Source: Shinisaurus crocodilurus
Taxonomy: Eukaryota > Chordata > Lepidosauria > Squamata > Shinisauridae
Length of the DNA: 64,000 bases
NCBI GenBank assembly: GCA_021292165.1
Contig: CM037877.1
Location: 84,847,691 to 84,911,690, forward strand
Direction: 5' to 3'
In this document: piece by piece, positions 1 through 11,038 of the stretch
Numbering within the stretch: the stretch's first letter is position 1
Layout of the letters: every line of letters begins with the position of its first letter
Program-made: the position numbers and the translations under genes
The notes under the pieces: generated by a model
What the model was told of the DNA's origin: nothing
The model's input: only the letters and a program-made list of their open reading frames with translations
Databases searched by the model: none

Positions 1-240
1 TCCTAGTCCCCACCAGCCTGGCTGCTTTGGCTGATGGGACAAGGAGAAGGCCGTCTGTGGCAGATCTTGTTGAGCGGCCTACTTGATGTTGCTGGAGGCA
101 CTCCTTGAGATAAGCTGGACCGGAGCCGTATAGGGTTTTAAAGGTCAAAACCAACACCTTGAATTCAGCCTGGCAAGCAACTGGTAGCCAGTGCAGCTCT
201 TTGAGCACTGGTGTGATGTGATCTCGCAGGTGGCTGCCTT
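1..240 (+). repeat. Old interspersed repeat fragment
   Basis: The text about a gene-like phrase 'aaccaacaccttgaattcag ... aactggtagccagtg' recurs in diverged form near 36500-36620, which marks it as a dispersed repeat rather than unique sequence. Family not identified. No open frame with recognisable protein similarity is present. Confidence 0.5.
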
Positions 241-1404
241 TAATAAAGTTCTCCTTAAGACAACAAGGGCTGTTACTGAACATAGTACACAATGAAGCAG
301 CTGATACTGTATGGGACAATATTAGGTTATTCGATCAGGAGTTTCTTTTAAAACAATTGGTTTTGGCTGGCTAGATCTGAGTGCACGAAATGTTTTATTG
401 GTTCTGAAATAATGGTGTTCTACTAGGCACTTTTTAAACCATCTTCCCACACAATAAATATTTCACAAACTGCTAGAAACTAGAGATTAAAGCTTCATGA
501 CATTGGAAAGCTGGAATGCAGGGCCTTCAAATGATAGCAGCATTTATTTCTCTCTCTGGCAGTTCTTGAGCTTTCTGGCCTTAAAAAAACTGTTCATACC
601 CACCCCTTCTTTTAGTGTAGTATTCTGGCTCTGTTCCAGGGGAATGAATGCATGCATATATATAAAATAAATAAAAACTAGACCTCAGGCCAGAGCAATT
701 TGTTTCACATAGGTCTGCTCTTCATGGCTGCTGTGATGAAGCCACTGAATGTACTTATATGTGAAAGGCCTCTTAGATGTTATGCTATTAAGCTTTGCAA
801 TAAACTGGAAGTCTGGGTTATTTTTCAAGTGCAAATACCTGTGGAGAACTACATTTATCAATTAGGATATTTAGCAAGACTTTACCTCTGCCACCTCCTC
901 CAAAAAATCTATGTAGAATGTAAAATCTTCTTAAGATAGATGGTGGCTGAAAGTAGCCAATTTTCATTTTATCATTATGCTAGATTTAAAAGAAACAAGT
1001 TCTTATGTATATTTTGGGAACTGTGTACAGTATCTAATGAGAGAGGACTGAGGAGGAAGGGTATTCCTGGTTGGGATATGTCTTAAGCCCTGATCCAAAG
1101 AAATTTAGTTGCACTTAAGTGCAAAGTTAGTCATGTCCTTTTCTGGAATGGATCCTTAGATTCTGAAGAGATGTTTTAAACAGCACTGTAGTAAAATGTA
1201 CACACATTTAGGCTTTGAACTCTTAATTCATATCATTTGGAATGTGTATGTATTTTATATCAGGACCCTGAACCACAGGGCCTGATTCTACCCTCACGGG
1301 AATGTTATTTGGCTTTGCCAGTAATATCGGATTTTAGTCAAAACATTGATAAAGGTGTGTCCTCAACTTCCTAAGGAAAGGAAAATTGTTTTACAGTTGT
1401 AAGA
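241..1404. other. Non-coding stretch, nothing recognised
   Basis: AT-rich non-coding DNA. The one open frame here, about 80 codons at 700-939, has no recognisable domain. I see no RNA gene, element termini or splice-bounded exon. Confidence 0.5.
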
Positions 1405-1476
1405 AAGGCTACAATCCTACACACACTTACTAGGAACATTGAACAGAGTGGGACTTCCAAGTAAACATGCATTGTT
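1405..1476. repeat. Half of a palindromic 'atcctatgcatg...' type MITE
   Basis: The phrases 'acaatcctacacacacttac' and 'aagtaaacatgcattg' resemble the two arms of the palindromic family seen at 7823-8008 and 23815-23965. Diverged and incomplete. Confidence 0.35.
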
Positions 1477-1481
1477 AATGT

Positions 1482-1504
1482 TATATATATATATATATAT
1501 ATAT
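1482..1504. repeat. (TA)n microsatellite
   Basis: Uninterrupted alternating T and A for about 23 bases. Confidence 0.9.
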
Positions 1505-1897
1505 TTATCTCATTTGGATTTGGCATGTAGTGCTCCAACTATACTTGAGTGCATGTGCTCCATAACTGGGAACACCTTACGGAGCCCATTTTATTGTAGA
1601 GCCTGACCTTTCTAAAGGAATCGGTTTGTGTGCTTTATCTAGCTCAGTACACTTTCATGCCCACCCTGGAGAACAGAGTGGTGAGGGCAGAATACAAGGC
1701 TGCCTCTTGGTTGGATAATACTAGGGCTGCTTGATTAAATGTTGCAAATACTTCTCATTATTATTCTCCATAGGTATCAGTCAGTCAGTCAGGCGATCAC
1801 TCGTGACTGAGTAAGATTGTCTTCCAGGATAAAAAAAGAAAATTTACAAAAAGGAGATTTTAAAAGGAGGAAAATTCTAAAGAAAATTGTGTAGACT

Positions 1898-4335
1898 CTA
1901 GCGATGGGTCCGTAAGTGACTGTGGAGGCCAATTCTAGATCCACACAGCTTCCCACAGTGAGGACACAGGTTACCAGATGGAAGATGGTCCTGTAAAGGA
2001 TTCATTTGACGTACTTTTCGCTTAGCGCGTTTCTCCCTTTCACCTTGCACTCGGGCTTCTTCAAAGTTCATAGAACCTTTATGAAAGGCCAACCTCCAGT
2101 TAGATCGTTCATGGGCCAGAGCTTCCCAGTTTTTGATGTTTATATTGCATTTTTTTAGATTAGCCTTAAGAACATCTTTAAACCTCTTATATTGACCATC
2201 GATATTCCACTTTCCATCCTTGAGTTGGGAATAAAGTAACTGCTTTGGGAGACGGCAGTCAGGCATTCGAACAACATGACCGGTCCACTGAAGTTGGCGT
2301 TGAAGGATCATTTTTTCAATGCTAGTAGTCTTTGCTTCTTCCAGTACAGACATTTGTTCGCCTATCTTCCCAAGTAATTCGCAGGATTTTCCGGAGGCAA
2401 CGTTGATGAAATCTTTCAAGGAGTTGGAGGTGACGTTTATAGATAGTCCATGTTTCGCAGGCATACAATAAAGTTGGTAATACAATGGCTTCATAAACCA
2501 GTGTTTTGGTCTTCTTACAAATACAGTCATGCCTTGGATTGAGAGCATAATTCGTTCCGGAAACATGCTTGTAATCCAAAACACTCTTATATCAAAATGA
2601 AATCCCCCCCAAAAAAATTGTACAGAGATTTTTAATTTAAGCCGTACTACAGTACTTGTATTGCAAGACGTCGCTTGTATATCAAGTTAAAAAAAATTAA
2701 ATAAATATTTAAAAAATTGCTTGTCTTGCAAAATGCTCTCAAACCAAGTTACTTGCAATCCAAGGTATTACTGTATCCCGATCCTTGAACACTCTATGTT
2801 TCATTCGAGAAAACGCGGCACTTGCGGAGCTCAGACGATGCTGGATTTCACTGTCGATGTTAGCTGTAACAGAAAGATAGCTGCCAAGATAGAGAAAATG
2901 ATTGACATTTTCCAGTATTGTCCCGCCAAGCTGGATAGATGGCATCACCAAAGGGTTAGCTTGCACTTGCTGATGAAGCACTTTGGGTTTTTTTGATGTT
3001 AAGTGAGAGACCAAGTTTTTCGTATGCTTCTGCAAAAGCATTTAGGATAGTTTGGAGATCATCCTCTGAATGTGCGGAGACCACATTATCATCAGCATAC
3101 TGAAGTTCCACAACGGAGGTTGTAATTACCTTACTTTTTGCTTTCAGCCTGCTGAGATTAAAAAGCTTTCCATCTGTTCGGTATATAATTCCCACACCAG
3201 TGGGAAGTTTCCCCTCGACAAGATGTAAGATCATGGCGATGAAAATAGCAAATAATGTTGGGGTGATAACACATCCCTGTTTAACACCTGATCCCACTTT
3301 AAATGGAGCACCATGAGAGCCGTTGTTGTCCAAAACCGTTGCCGTCATGTTGTCATGGAGAAGTCGCAAGATATTCACAAATTTATTGGGGCATCCAATT
3401 TTCATAAGGATAGTCCAGAGAGCTGTATGGTCTACAATATCAAAGGCCTTAGCCAAATCGATAAATGCCATATAAAGGGGTTGATTTTGCTCCCCGAATT
3501 TTTCTTGGAGCTGACGTGCAGTAAAAATCATGTCTACTGTCCCTCTAGAGGGGCGGAAACCATATTGAGTTTCAGGGAGGATCTCTTCTGAAATAGATAG
3601 AAGACGGTTTGCGAGAATCCTGGCAAATATTTTACCTGCAGTAGTTAAGAGAGAAATGCCCCGATAATTTCCACAGTCTGTTCTATCACCTTTCTTAAAG
3701 AGGGTGATAATTATGGCATCCCTGAAGTCTTCTGGGATCTCTTCTCTTATCCAGATTTTTTCGATGAGTTTATGAAGATGTTGTACAAGTTCGGGGGGCC
3801 CTTCTTTAAAGATTTCAGCACGAATCCCATCTGGTCCACTAGCTTTGTTATTCTTCATTTGATTAATGGCTTTTTTTACTTCATCCAAAGTGGGGAGTAT
3901 TGCAAGTTCCTAATTTGTGTTTGCGGGATTTGCAAAAAAATCTCATTATCCACCTTAGATTTACAATTTAAAAGGTCATAATAATGCTCTTTCCAACGCA
4001 GTGCAATAGACTCTTTGTCTTTTAAGAGTTTGGTGCCATCTTTTGATTGTAAAGGGTTTGTACCATAGGTTTTTGGTCCATAAATGGCCCTTGTGGCCTT
4101 AAAAAAGCCCCGTGCATCATGAGATTCTGCAAGTTGTTGAATTTCTTCAGCTTTCTTTTTCCACCAGGCGTTCTTAAGTTCTCTTGTTCTTCTTTGGACC
4201 TCAGCCTTTGCACTAGCGTAGATTTTTTTCTTGTATTAGATATAGCCCTTGAGAATGTAGCTGAATTCACAGTGCTTTCAAGGGAGAGTTCTTGATGTAT
4301 TGCATTTATATCCAAACTAGCTTCAAGAAGCTCAA
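1898..4335 (-). pseudogene. LINE ORF2 reverse transcriptase, broken
   Basis: This encoded the reverse transcriptase that copies the LINE RNA at the target site. Visible RT motifs, in order: GPDGIRAEIFK (around 3830), NYRGISLL (around 3660), a palm aspartate block with FIDLAKAFD (around 3455), GVKQGC (around 3280) and the catalytic YADD (around 3100). Downstream come LYACETWT (around 2470), RQLQWTGHVVRMPD (around 2290), and a C-terminal CPHCG...SHLRTH motif just before the stop at 1898, resembling a C2H2 finger. The frame is broken by a one-base slip in an A-run near 2990 (plus-strand T-run) and by the MITE at 2524-2773. A further frame change lies between 2330 and 2400. The copy is dead and 5'-truncated. 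The protein-family match is strong; the LINE clade is inference. Confidence 0.85.
2524..2773. mobile_element. Tigger/pogo-like MITE, copy 1 (250 bp)
   Basis: Non-autonomous DNA element bounded by TA dinucleotides (2522-2523 and 2774-2775), starting CAGTCATGCCTTGGATTG and ending CAATCCAAGGTATTACTG, i.e. inverted termini. Copies at 44277-44529 and about 58007-58270 share the interior. The CAGT...ACTG ends and TA target duplication fit pogo/Tigger-type Tc1-mariner elements. It sits inside the LINE ORF. Confidence 0.88.
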
Positions 4336-4345
4336 GGCAGAAAAT

Positions 4346-4500
4346 GTGGTCCCCCACCCACCCACCCATTATCCTCACAACCACCCTGTGAGGTTGGTCA
4401 GGCCCAGATAGTGATTGGCCCAAAGTCATCCAGTGAGCTTCATGATTGTGTGGGGATTTTAACTTGGGTCTTCCCAGCCCTAGTTCAATATTCTAATCAC
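4346..4500 (-). repeat. tRNA-derived SINE fragment (L2-tailed family)
   Basis: Minus-orientation body of the same SINE as 33279-33535 and 60818-61066: the phrases 'atcctcacaaccaccctgtg' and 'gcccaaagtcatccagtgag' are shared. The head is diverged and the tail is missing. Confidence 0.7.
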
Positions 4501-4617
4501 CACACCACCATACTTGATAATTTGGTATTGAGGAAAAAGCAGCTTTATGATACAGCAGAAATTCATCAGGTGCAGTTGTTGACTACTCGCTAATTGTTCA
4601 GCTGCTTCACCATAGAA

Positions 4618-5092
4618 TATATAGGAACACAGGAAGCAGCCTTAAATGAAGTTAGACCCGTAGTCCATCTAGCTCAGTATTGTCTACTGACTGGCAGCAG
4701 CTAAGGTTTAAGACAGGGTTATTTCCCAGCCCTCCCTGCAGACACCAGGGATTGAACCTGGAACCTTCTGCACAGGGCTGGACCTGCCATTAGGCCAAGT
4801 GAAGCAGTTGCCGCAGGTGGCAGTTGTTGGGAGATGGCAGCAAGGTGTTGGGAGAGAAATGTGGGCCATGCAACCTGCTCTGCGCCCCAAGTTGGCCTGC
4901 TGCCTTCAGGTGTGGTGGAAGACGATGTCCCATCATCAGTGTTGGACAGATTCATCTGCCAGTCCAGTTGGCTTTGGGGCATAGGATGGGAGGGGTGCCC
5001 TCTTGTTTTCTGCCTCAGGCAGCTAAATGTCTTGGGCCAGTCCTGCTTCTGCATGTAACGCATGTGCTGCACCACTGAACTATGGCCCTTTC
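4618..5092 (-). repeat. tRNA-derived SINE, split by a hAT insertion
   Basis: Minus orientation. The Pol III B-box-like 'ggttcaatccctgg' is the complement of 4751-4765, and the A-box-bearing head lies at 5046-5092. The body (4618-4764) matches the plus-strand copy at 24530-24722. The two halves are separated by the hAT element at 4773-5045. Confidence 0.75.
4773..5045. mobile_element. hAT-type MITE (273 bp) with 8-bp TSD
   Basis: Starts CAGGGCTGGACC and ends GGGCCAGTCCTG, giving inverted termini. It is flanked by exact duplicates CTTCTGCA at 4765-4772 and 5046-5053. The 8-bp duplication and CAGGG ends are hAT hallmarks. It interrupts a SINE, so it is younger than that SINE. Confidence 0.9.
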
Positions 5093-5194
5093 TCGTGTGT
5101 GTGTGTGTAAGTAATATGGCAACTTTAGGGTGGCCTACACTTTACCCAGGTAAGGGAAATGCACTTTGTATATTTTTAGAATAACCGTCCTTGA

Positions 5195-6150
5195 TTATTA
5201 CTTCAAACGAGACGGGCCCTGGGGCAAACCTCTTCCAAAATCCAGGGAACTATTTCCTTTTCGAGGCCTCTTTGCCCCTGTGTGAGAAGACGGCTGAGGT
5301 CGAGAGAGCTGCTCCTTCTCCGGATGCATTGGCTCCCCTGGCCACTCATGTCAGCGGGCCAGGCAGGCCCTTCTGCTTCCATCGGCTCTACTACGTGTGC
5401 TGACCTTGCTTTGCAGAGAATGCCGAGATGCTACAGAGAGGGGAAGCCGGAGGAGGGGGACTTAGCGGGCGGGGGCAGCTCCAGCCAGTCGCAGTCAGTC
5501 TCCGTCTCCCTCTTGGCTCAGCAGCGGCGCTCGCTGAGGAACGCGACAGCGAGCCGAGGGGCCGCCGGGCCCGTCCCCACGCCGAAGTCACGCGGAGCCC
5601 TGGGAGGCGGGCTGAGGAAGGAGCGGGAGGCGGGGGCAGGAAGAGGCGCTGCCGCGGGTGGCTGCAGAACCAAGCCGGGGAGGAGTGAGAAGAGGTGGAG
5701 GAAGATGGTGGCGCGGGAGGCCGGCTGAGTGGCTGAAGGGAAAGCTGCTCCCCAGGTTTCCTGCCCACCGCCGCGCAGCTGCTGCTACCGCCTCCTCCAT
5801 CCGCGTCCGTGACAGACCTGCTGCTGTGCGCAGTTGGCGCACAGGCTCCAAGCGAAAGGTAATAACGAGGCGGCGGCTCCTCTCGCTCGCTCGCTCTCTG
5901 AGGGGGAGGGGAGGGGAGGATGATGGCTCTTTGAATCGAGGGAGGAGCGAGAGCGGCTGGAAAAAATAACCCCTCAAGGCGCAAACGCCGGTGGTGGCCC
6001 TCGATGGCTGGTGGTGGAGGCACGCGAGAAGGCTCGCCTAGCGACGCGCCTTGTCAAGCAGGAGGGCCCTGGGGTGTTGCATGAGGCTGTGGATGAGGGA
6101 TGCCTGCGGCGGGGGGTGCATGCGCGGCAGTGTGTGTGGATGCGTAATCT
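5195..6150 (+). promoter_or_regulatory. CpG island, probable host-gene promoter
   Basis: About 950 bp of GC-rich, CpG-dense DNA in an otherwise AT-rich window, and not bounded by element termini or target-site duplications as the other GC-rich patches are. CpG density is high at 5500-5720 and 5840-6050. There is no clear TATA box, as expected for a CpG-island promoter. Open frames across it on both strands reflect GC content. Direction is inferred from the splice donor at 5859. The gene cannot be named from this sequence. Confidence 0.65.
5500..5858 (+). other. Candidate untranslated first exon with splice donor
   Basis: Within the CpG island the sequence 'ccaagcgaaag|gtaataacg' offers a reasonable GT splice donor at 5859. 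The start of transcription is a guess. An ATG at 5704 opens only a short frame, so the exon would be 5' UTR with the coding start in a later exon outside what I can recognise. This is inference from composition plus a donor-like site; no acceptor or coding exon was identified downstream. Confidence 0.4.
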
Positions 6151-7822
6151 AACCTGTCTGGTTTCTGTGGGATTTTAACACAATTCTCCCCTTTCTTCCC
6201 TCTGGCTGATGCTGCGACGGGAGTGGGGGAACACAGTGGCAGAAGGCTCCCCCCCCCGCCCGATTTAAACAGTATCAGGCTCGGTGCTGATTGTGGGAGG
6301 AACTTGTGCCATCTGCACCGGTGAAGGTGGGGTGGGGGGGAATCTATGAGGTGGTTTGTGTATGTGTGTGTGTTTAAGGAGATGTGAATTTTTAGACGTC
6401 GGTGTGTGAGAGAACGAGCATCAGAGATGTGGATGGATGTGCCTCAGAATCGTGAGGAAAGGAAAGGCGAGCGCATCCGCGCAAGCCTTGGTGCATGCAG
6501 TCGAGGACGACGACAGTTAATGACGTGTGTGTGTGTGTGTGTATGTTTATCGGAAAGGATTATTATTGGCATGAAACCAATGAGATCGGTTCGGGTTGCC
6601 TGGTGGTTTTGCTTGGATTTCAGGGTGTGGAGGAGTGGGGAGTGGCAAAACGCAACTGGGCACTCTCACATGGCAAATGGGGAGGAGGTCCTGGGGGCGT
6701 GTGTGTGTGGAGAGATTAAGGCCTTTTTTTCTGAAGGGGGCGCTGCTGGTTCCCCCTCCTGACCGCATGTCACCTGGGAAAGGCTACCCTCACCTTGCTG
6801 TCATCGCGTTATGTTATTGCTGCTATAATTATTATTGTCATTATGAATGTTGTTGCTGCTGCTTGGCTTGGGAAGAGAGGACCTGCTGCTGTTGACCCAG
6901 ACCAGTTCCAGGGAACAGAAGTGCCTGCCTGCTTTATTCCTTAAAGCAACAGTTTATTCTCATCCTAGTGCAGCCCAGTGCTTGCTTTGATTCAATCTGG
7001 TGGTGTATATTTAATCTGTTTCCTATAGCCGTGGCTATGATTGGAATAGCTGACCATTTATTTTACTGCTGTGATGAGGGCGCTTAGGCTATAACGGAGA
7101 TTCATTCAATGCCTTCCACATCTTTCTTGGGGGCTTATTGAAAAGACTGCATTTAGTGCTCTTTAACTAGTGAAATTTAAGATTTCTTGAATGTGAATAG
7201 AGTTTAGGAGCTTAAAGCAACAAAGAATGGGGGGAAAGGCTTGCCTTCTGCCTTCCCTCTCCCTCATTTCCCACCTCCTTTCATATTAGCTGTAAGCAAA
7301 TACAAGAGTGATGGGCAGACCAGATACGTGGCATAAAGTTGTAACCTTGAGACATGCTGCTTATTTCAGTCCTGGAGGTATGCCTCAAGGTATGGATGTG
7401 CACATCCATCAATACGCATTTAGACATCCCTTTGTTTATGTATTTCAGAGACTCATCTAACATCAAGTGAACGATATCTGAGTCACAGTACCTTACTCTA
7501 CTGCACTGCTGTCAAAATGGGAAATCTTTTTCAGTGTTTGCAGCCTGTGCCTATCATACTCCAGAAGCACATATACAACATTGTGGTACTTTCAGAGGTT
7601 GAGAAATAGAAAAAGCATTTTTTTTGTCTTGTGTATTGTGTGTGTGTGTGTGTGTGCTAACAATAACATAAAATAGAAAACATTTCACCTGTGTCTTAAA
7701 TATGAAAGTCATTTCAGAAACTTCAGATAGAAAGCATACATCTAGTGTCATTATTTTGTTCCTTTTGGTAGACGGGCAGATTTGTTTAATGTGCTCATAT
7801 CGCTATTCCTAAATATTAGTGC
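6151..7822. other. Non-coding stretch, probable intron
   Basis: Moderate GC falling to AT-rich. It holds short (GT)n runs at about 6357-6374, 6523-6542 and 7636-7655 and a homopurine-rich start. No coding exon or element terminus recognised. Confidence 0.45.
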
Positions 7823-8008
7823 TGAAATCCTAGGCACACTTTACTGGGAGTAAGCGCCATTGAACACATGGGGAGTTGCTTCTGAGTAAACAGGCATAGA
7901 ACTGTGTTGCACAGTTATAATCCTGCACTCACCTACTTGCAAGTAAGCAGCAGTTAACACAGTGGGGCTTGCTTCTGAGTAAACAGGCATATAACTGGGC
8001 TGCACATA
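7823..8008. repeat. Two adjacent copies of a palindromic MITE-like repeat
   Basis: The phrase 'cttctgagtaaacaggcata' occurs at both 7881 and 7972, each preceded by a diverged 'agtaagc...cca(t/g)tgaacac' arm. This is the 'cctatgca...cttctgagtaaacatgcata' palindrome also present at 23815-23965. Confidence 0.6.
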
Positions 8009-9293
8009 GAGGAATAATCCATGGGGTGAATTCCAAGTTGTGATTGACCTCATTTCAGGTCACCCATAATCTTTCTAAGTACCGATTTGATTTTAATATT
8101 AAGGTATGTTTTTTATGCCTTTATTCTAAATAAGCAACCATTCCAGGGCTCTATCACCACTGTTTTAAAGCACAGCTACCAGCCAGTGATATTCAGAAAA
8201 TGAATTTAGTTTAGGAATATGTACAGCTTTATTGTGTTTGTACATTTTCTATAACTGCCTCTGTCATCTTTAATACATCATCTTTCATACATTTTGAGAA
8301 CCTTTCTACATATAAATGTAAAAACTAGGAGCCAGTAGACAGTCAGTAAGGATTATTAGCTTCCTTTGCCCTACAGGTCTGTGCCTTCACCTAAATGCAG
8401 GGGAAAGTTTCACCTACGTTTCTGTTAGTCACTCAGCTGTAAAAGGTTCAGGAATCCTGCCAGGACAATGTGGACAACCCTCACTTTATCCTGCCAGGAC
8501 AATGTGGACAACCCTCATAGAAAGTTGAGTTGGATTGTGGGGGACTCAGATTCAAATCACCATGGAGCTCCCTAGGTGGCTTAAGCTAACTCCCTTAAGC
8601 TAACCCTTTTCACATAGTGTTTGAGACTATAAATTGTGATAAAGAATAGCAAAGTTGAAAGACAGGTTGACTCAAAATAACACTATTGTGTTTGCTCTGA
8701 AATGGCTAGATATAGGTTGCAGTAATTTGAATTAAAAGGGGGCATAAGGTTTGGATTTGAACTCATTTGCTAAGTGATAGTAATAGTAGTAGTATGCATG
8801 TATCCTATAATTCACAGAGGCATAGTACCTCTTTTGTAGTTGTTCTAGCTTGCAGCTACATTTCTGTTTAGCGCTAATGCGTTTGGCTTGATTTAAAATA
8901 GGAGTAATATCTTTTGACTGTTGCTTAGTCTTCTGCCAGATGTAAAGCCTAGCATTTTAGAAAGCTGGTAAAGAAAAGATTTTCATAGGATGGTCTGTTG
9001 GATATAAATTGAGATTGCCAGGGGAGGTGGATTCTAAGGAAGAGAGTGTTGCTTGTAAGAAGCAGAAATATTTTTTCATATTTACAGTGCACAAGATTTA
9101 TTTCATCTTAACTCAAAATGGATTCTGCTGTTAGATTTTTCCCCGTTAATACTGTGATCCTAAACATACTTTCTTCAAATCAATGGAGCATCTAAATAAA
9201 TGCATTTAGAACTGGATTCTAAGCATACCAAGCTTTATAACTTCTCTTTTTATCAGTTAAACAGTAAAATCTGCTTACTTTAAAAAACCCTCT
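8009..9293. other. Non-coding stretch with a short direct duplication
   Basis: No coding signal. A 30-base segment beginning atcctgccaggacaatg is repeated exactly at 8454-8483 and 8488-8517, four bases apart. Confidence 0.6.
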
Positions 9294-9517
9294 TAGGATG
9301 CAGTCCAGTCCAGATGCCTGTAGCCCTCTGAACTCGGAGGATTATGGGCATCCTATGCAGGGCAGCAGGAGCACGGAGGCGAAAGTCGCCTCCATACTCC
9401 TCCCACCCTGCAAAACACTTAGACACCCAATTTCGGCTGTCTAAGTGTGGTGCCTCAGAGCATGAGGGAAGGAGGCTGAGGCGCCAACAGGATAGTTCAT
9501 ATCTTGGTGGCACTGGT

Positions 9518-10199
9518 TGTTCGAACTGGACCTGAGCGGAGTGTGTGCGGGTTGGGAGATTTATAATCCTTGTCTGTGTGCTAGCAGACGCCTGTACATT
9601 CCACACACAGATCTTCCAGATCTCACCTCCCTCCTCCCGCAAGCAGCGTGCAGCGTGTGTGCCAGTGAACCAACAAAGCTTCTCCGTTGCAGATTAATCC
9701 ATGGAGTCAGGAAACACTCTGTAAACACCACAGGTCTAATTCTACCTGTTTATTCACTTAGCAAGTAAAGTTCTACAGAGTATACATTTCCTAGTTACAG
9801 TCCATGTGCAGAGTATAAATGCATAGCAAGCATTACATCCAGTGGAGTAAGTTGAGCTCACTCCACTTCAGCAAAGAAGTTACATTGTAGCAGTAACAAG
9901 TCCAGCAAGCTGTACCATGAAGAAGAAGAAGAAGAAGAAGAAGAAGGAGGAGGAGGAGGAGGAGGAGGAGGAGGAAAGCAGTTCAGCTTCTCTCTAAAAT
10001 GGCTTCAGACAGAAAACAAGTTAACACGTCATCAGAACATACAAATCATGTGACTAGCTCATATTGCTCTCACACTCTAGTAACCCCTGCGAAAACACAA
10101 GATTCTAGAAAGACATAATAAACCTGTTTACCCCGCCATTCTGTCCCTTCCATGTGTAAACAATGTGCCACAGCTGGTAATGTGATACATATCACAACA
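9518..10199 (+). mobile_element. Solo LTR 1 (682 bp), 5-bp TSD CTGGT
   Basis: Begins TGTTCGAACTGG and ends ATATCACAACA, flanked by CTGGT at 9513-9517 and 10200-10204. TG...CA ends with a 5-bp duplication fit an LTR retrotransposon or endogenous retrovirus. A TATA-like 'gtataaatg' lies near 9813 and a poly(A) signal AATAAA at 10117-10122, giving plus orientation. No internal coding region, so it is a recombination remnant. Confidence 0.82.
9919..9975. repeat. (GAA)n then (GGA)n microsatellite
   Basis: Pure-purine triplet run inside the solo LTR. Confidence 0.95.
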
Positions 10200-10440
10200 C
10201 TGGTCTCTTCCCCTCCCACTCAATCCCTTCTTCAAGGTCGCATTTGCAGCCTTGGAGCTGGAGCTGGCATGGCTCTTTATGTGTTGGCTGTGAGGGTGGG
10301 GGAGGGCGCTCCTAGCTCGGACTCGGTGTTCTAGCTCCAATAGCTTGGAGCTAGAATTTCCGAGGTTGGAGCTGGGGATCTGAATAATCTTATGGCCGTC
10401 TAGACATTGTCTATGGATGCTGTCTATAACTAATAACTGT

Positions 10441-10946
10441 TAGTTATTATAACATACCTTCCTTACATGGGTCCCTCATAAAGATCCACATTCTTTCAGC
10501 ATTATATGTTCCTAGATCAGTTGCTGGGCCCAAACCTGATTTACTGTTTTCAATCTGTATTTTTTATAATAGGCTATATTAGCTCCAAAGAAGCAACTGC
10601 TGTACAATTGATTATTTTTAAACCTGTATGTTGATTATTTTAAAATTTGTATGTTGCTCCACAATCAATGTTTTCTAAGTGGTTTAAAATTCCAAATCAA
10701 TAAATCAGTAAATAAAAAAACACACCACAGTAAAATTAGTAATTCACTATTCAAACCCCCCACATGCTAAATATGAGTATGCCATATATTAAAACAGCAC
10801 TTCTCCAATTGTGCAGATTTAATTCATCTTTTAATTGTTTGGAAGCTGCAGGATCTGACTACTGGTATCTTTTAAAAGAAGTGTTAAAAACAAAAGATGT
10901 TGTCTGTGACCCTCAAGAAAAAGTACATAGGTGTCGCAGAGTAAAC
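10441..10946. other. Non-coding AT-rich stretch
   Basis: No recognisable element or coding exon. Confidence 0.5.
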
Positions 10947-11038
10947 CAGCCTTCCCCATCTTGGTGCCCTCCAGATGGATGGAGATGATGGGAGTTGTAG
11001 TCCAACACATCTGGAGGGTTCCAGGTTGGGGAAGGTGG
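10947..11038. mobile_element. Short palindromic hAT MITE (92 bp)
   Basis: Arms 'gccctccagatg' and 'catctggaggg' with 'gggagttgtagtccaa' in between, the common hAT-type palindrome. Flanks gagtaaac (10939-10946) and gactaaac (11039-11046) match at 7 of 8 positions. It is an internally shortened copy. Confidence 0.7.

Larger units (their letters stand above)
1776..4345 (-). mobile_element. 5'-truncated non-LTR retrotransposon (LINE), minus strand
   Basis: Read on the minus strand this gives the later part of a LINE ORF2: pre-RT linker (about 4335-3890), reverse transcriptase (3888-2956 and onward), a C-terminal domain and a terminal zinc-finger-like motif, then a 3' UTR ending in a short (TCAG/CTGA)n tract at 1777-1792. 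The endonuclease is absent, so the copy is 5'-truncated near 4345, where a SINE begins. It is split by a MITE at 2524-2773. The clade is uncertain; the C-terminal finger with GRIGL/SRIGL-like spacing and the 'LYACETWT' motif are shared by a vertebrate and invertebrate LINE group I cannot name securely. Confidence 0.85.
9294..10440 (+). repeat. Unnamed interspersed repeat, split by a solo LTR
   Basis: Diagnostic phrase 'ggattatgggcatcctatgc' near 9339. The family recurs at 18092-18457 and 29505-29860. The left part ends at 9517 and the right part resumes at 10200 ('ctggtctcttcccctccc'), matching the uninterrupted order of the other copies. The internal part is GC-rich. Class unknown; the outer parts share TAGGATT/ATCCTA-like phrases. 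Confidence 0.6.

Noticed and set aside
5391..6023. Open frame of 210 codons across the CpG island, minus strand
   Set aside because: P/S/R-rich composition; several frames are open on both strands, as expected in a CpG island.
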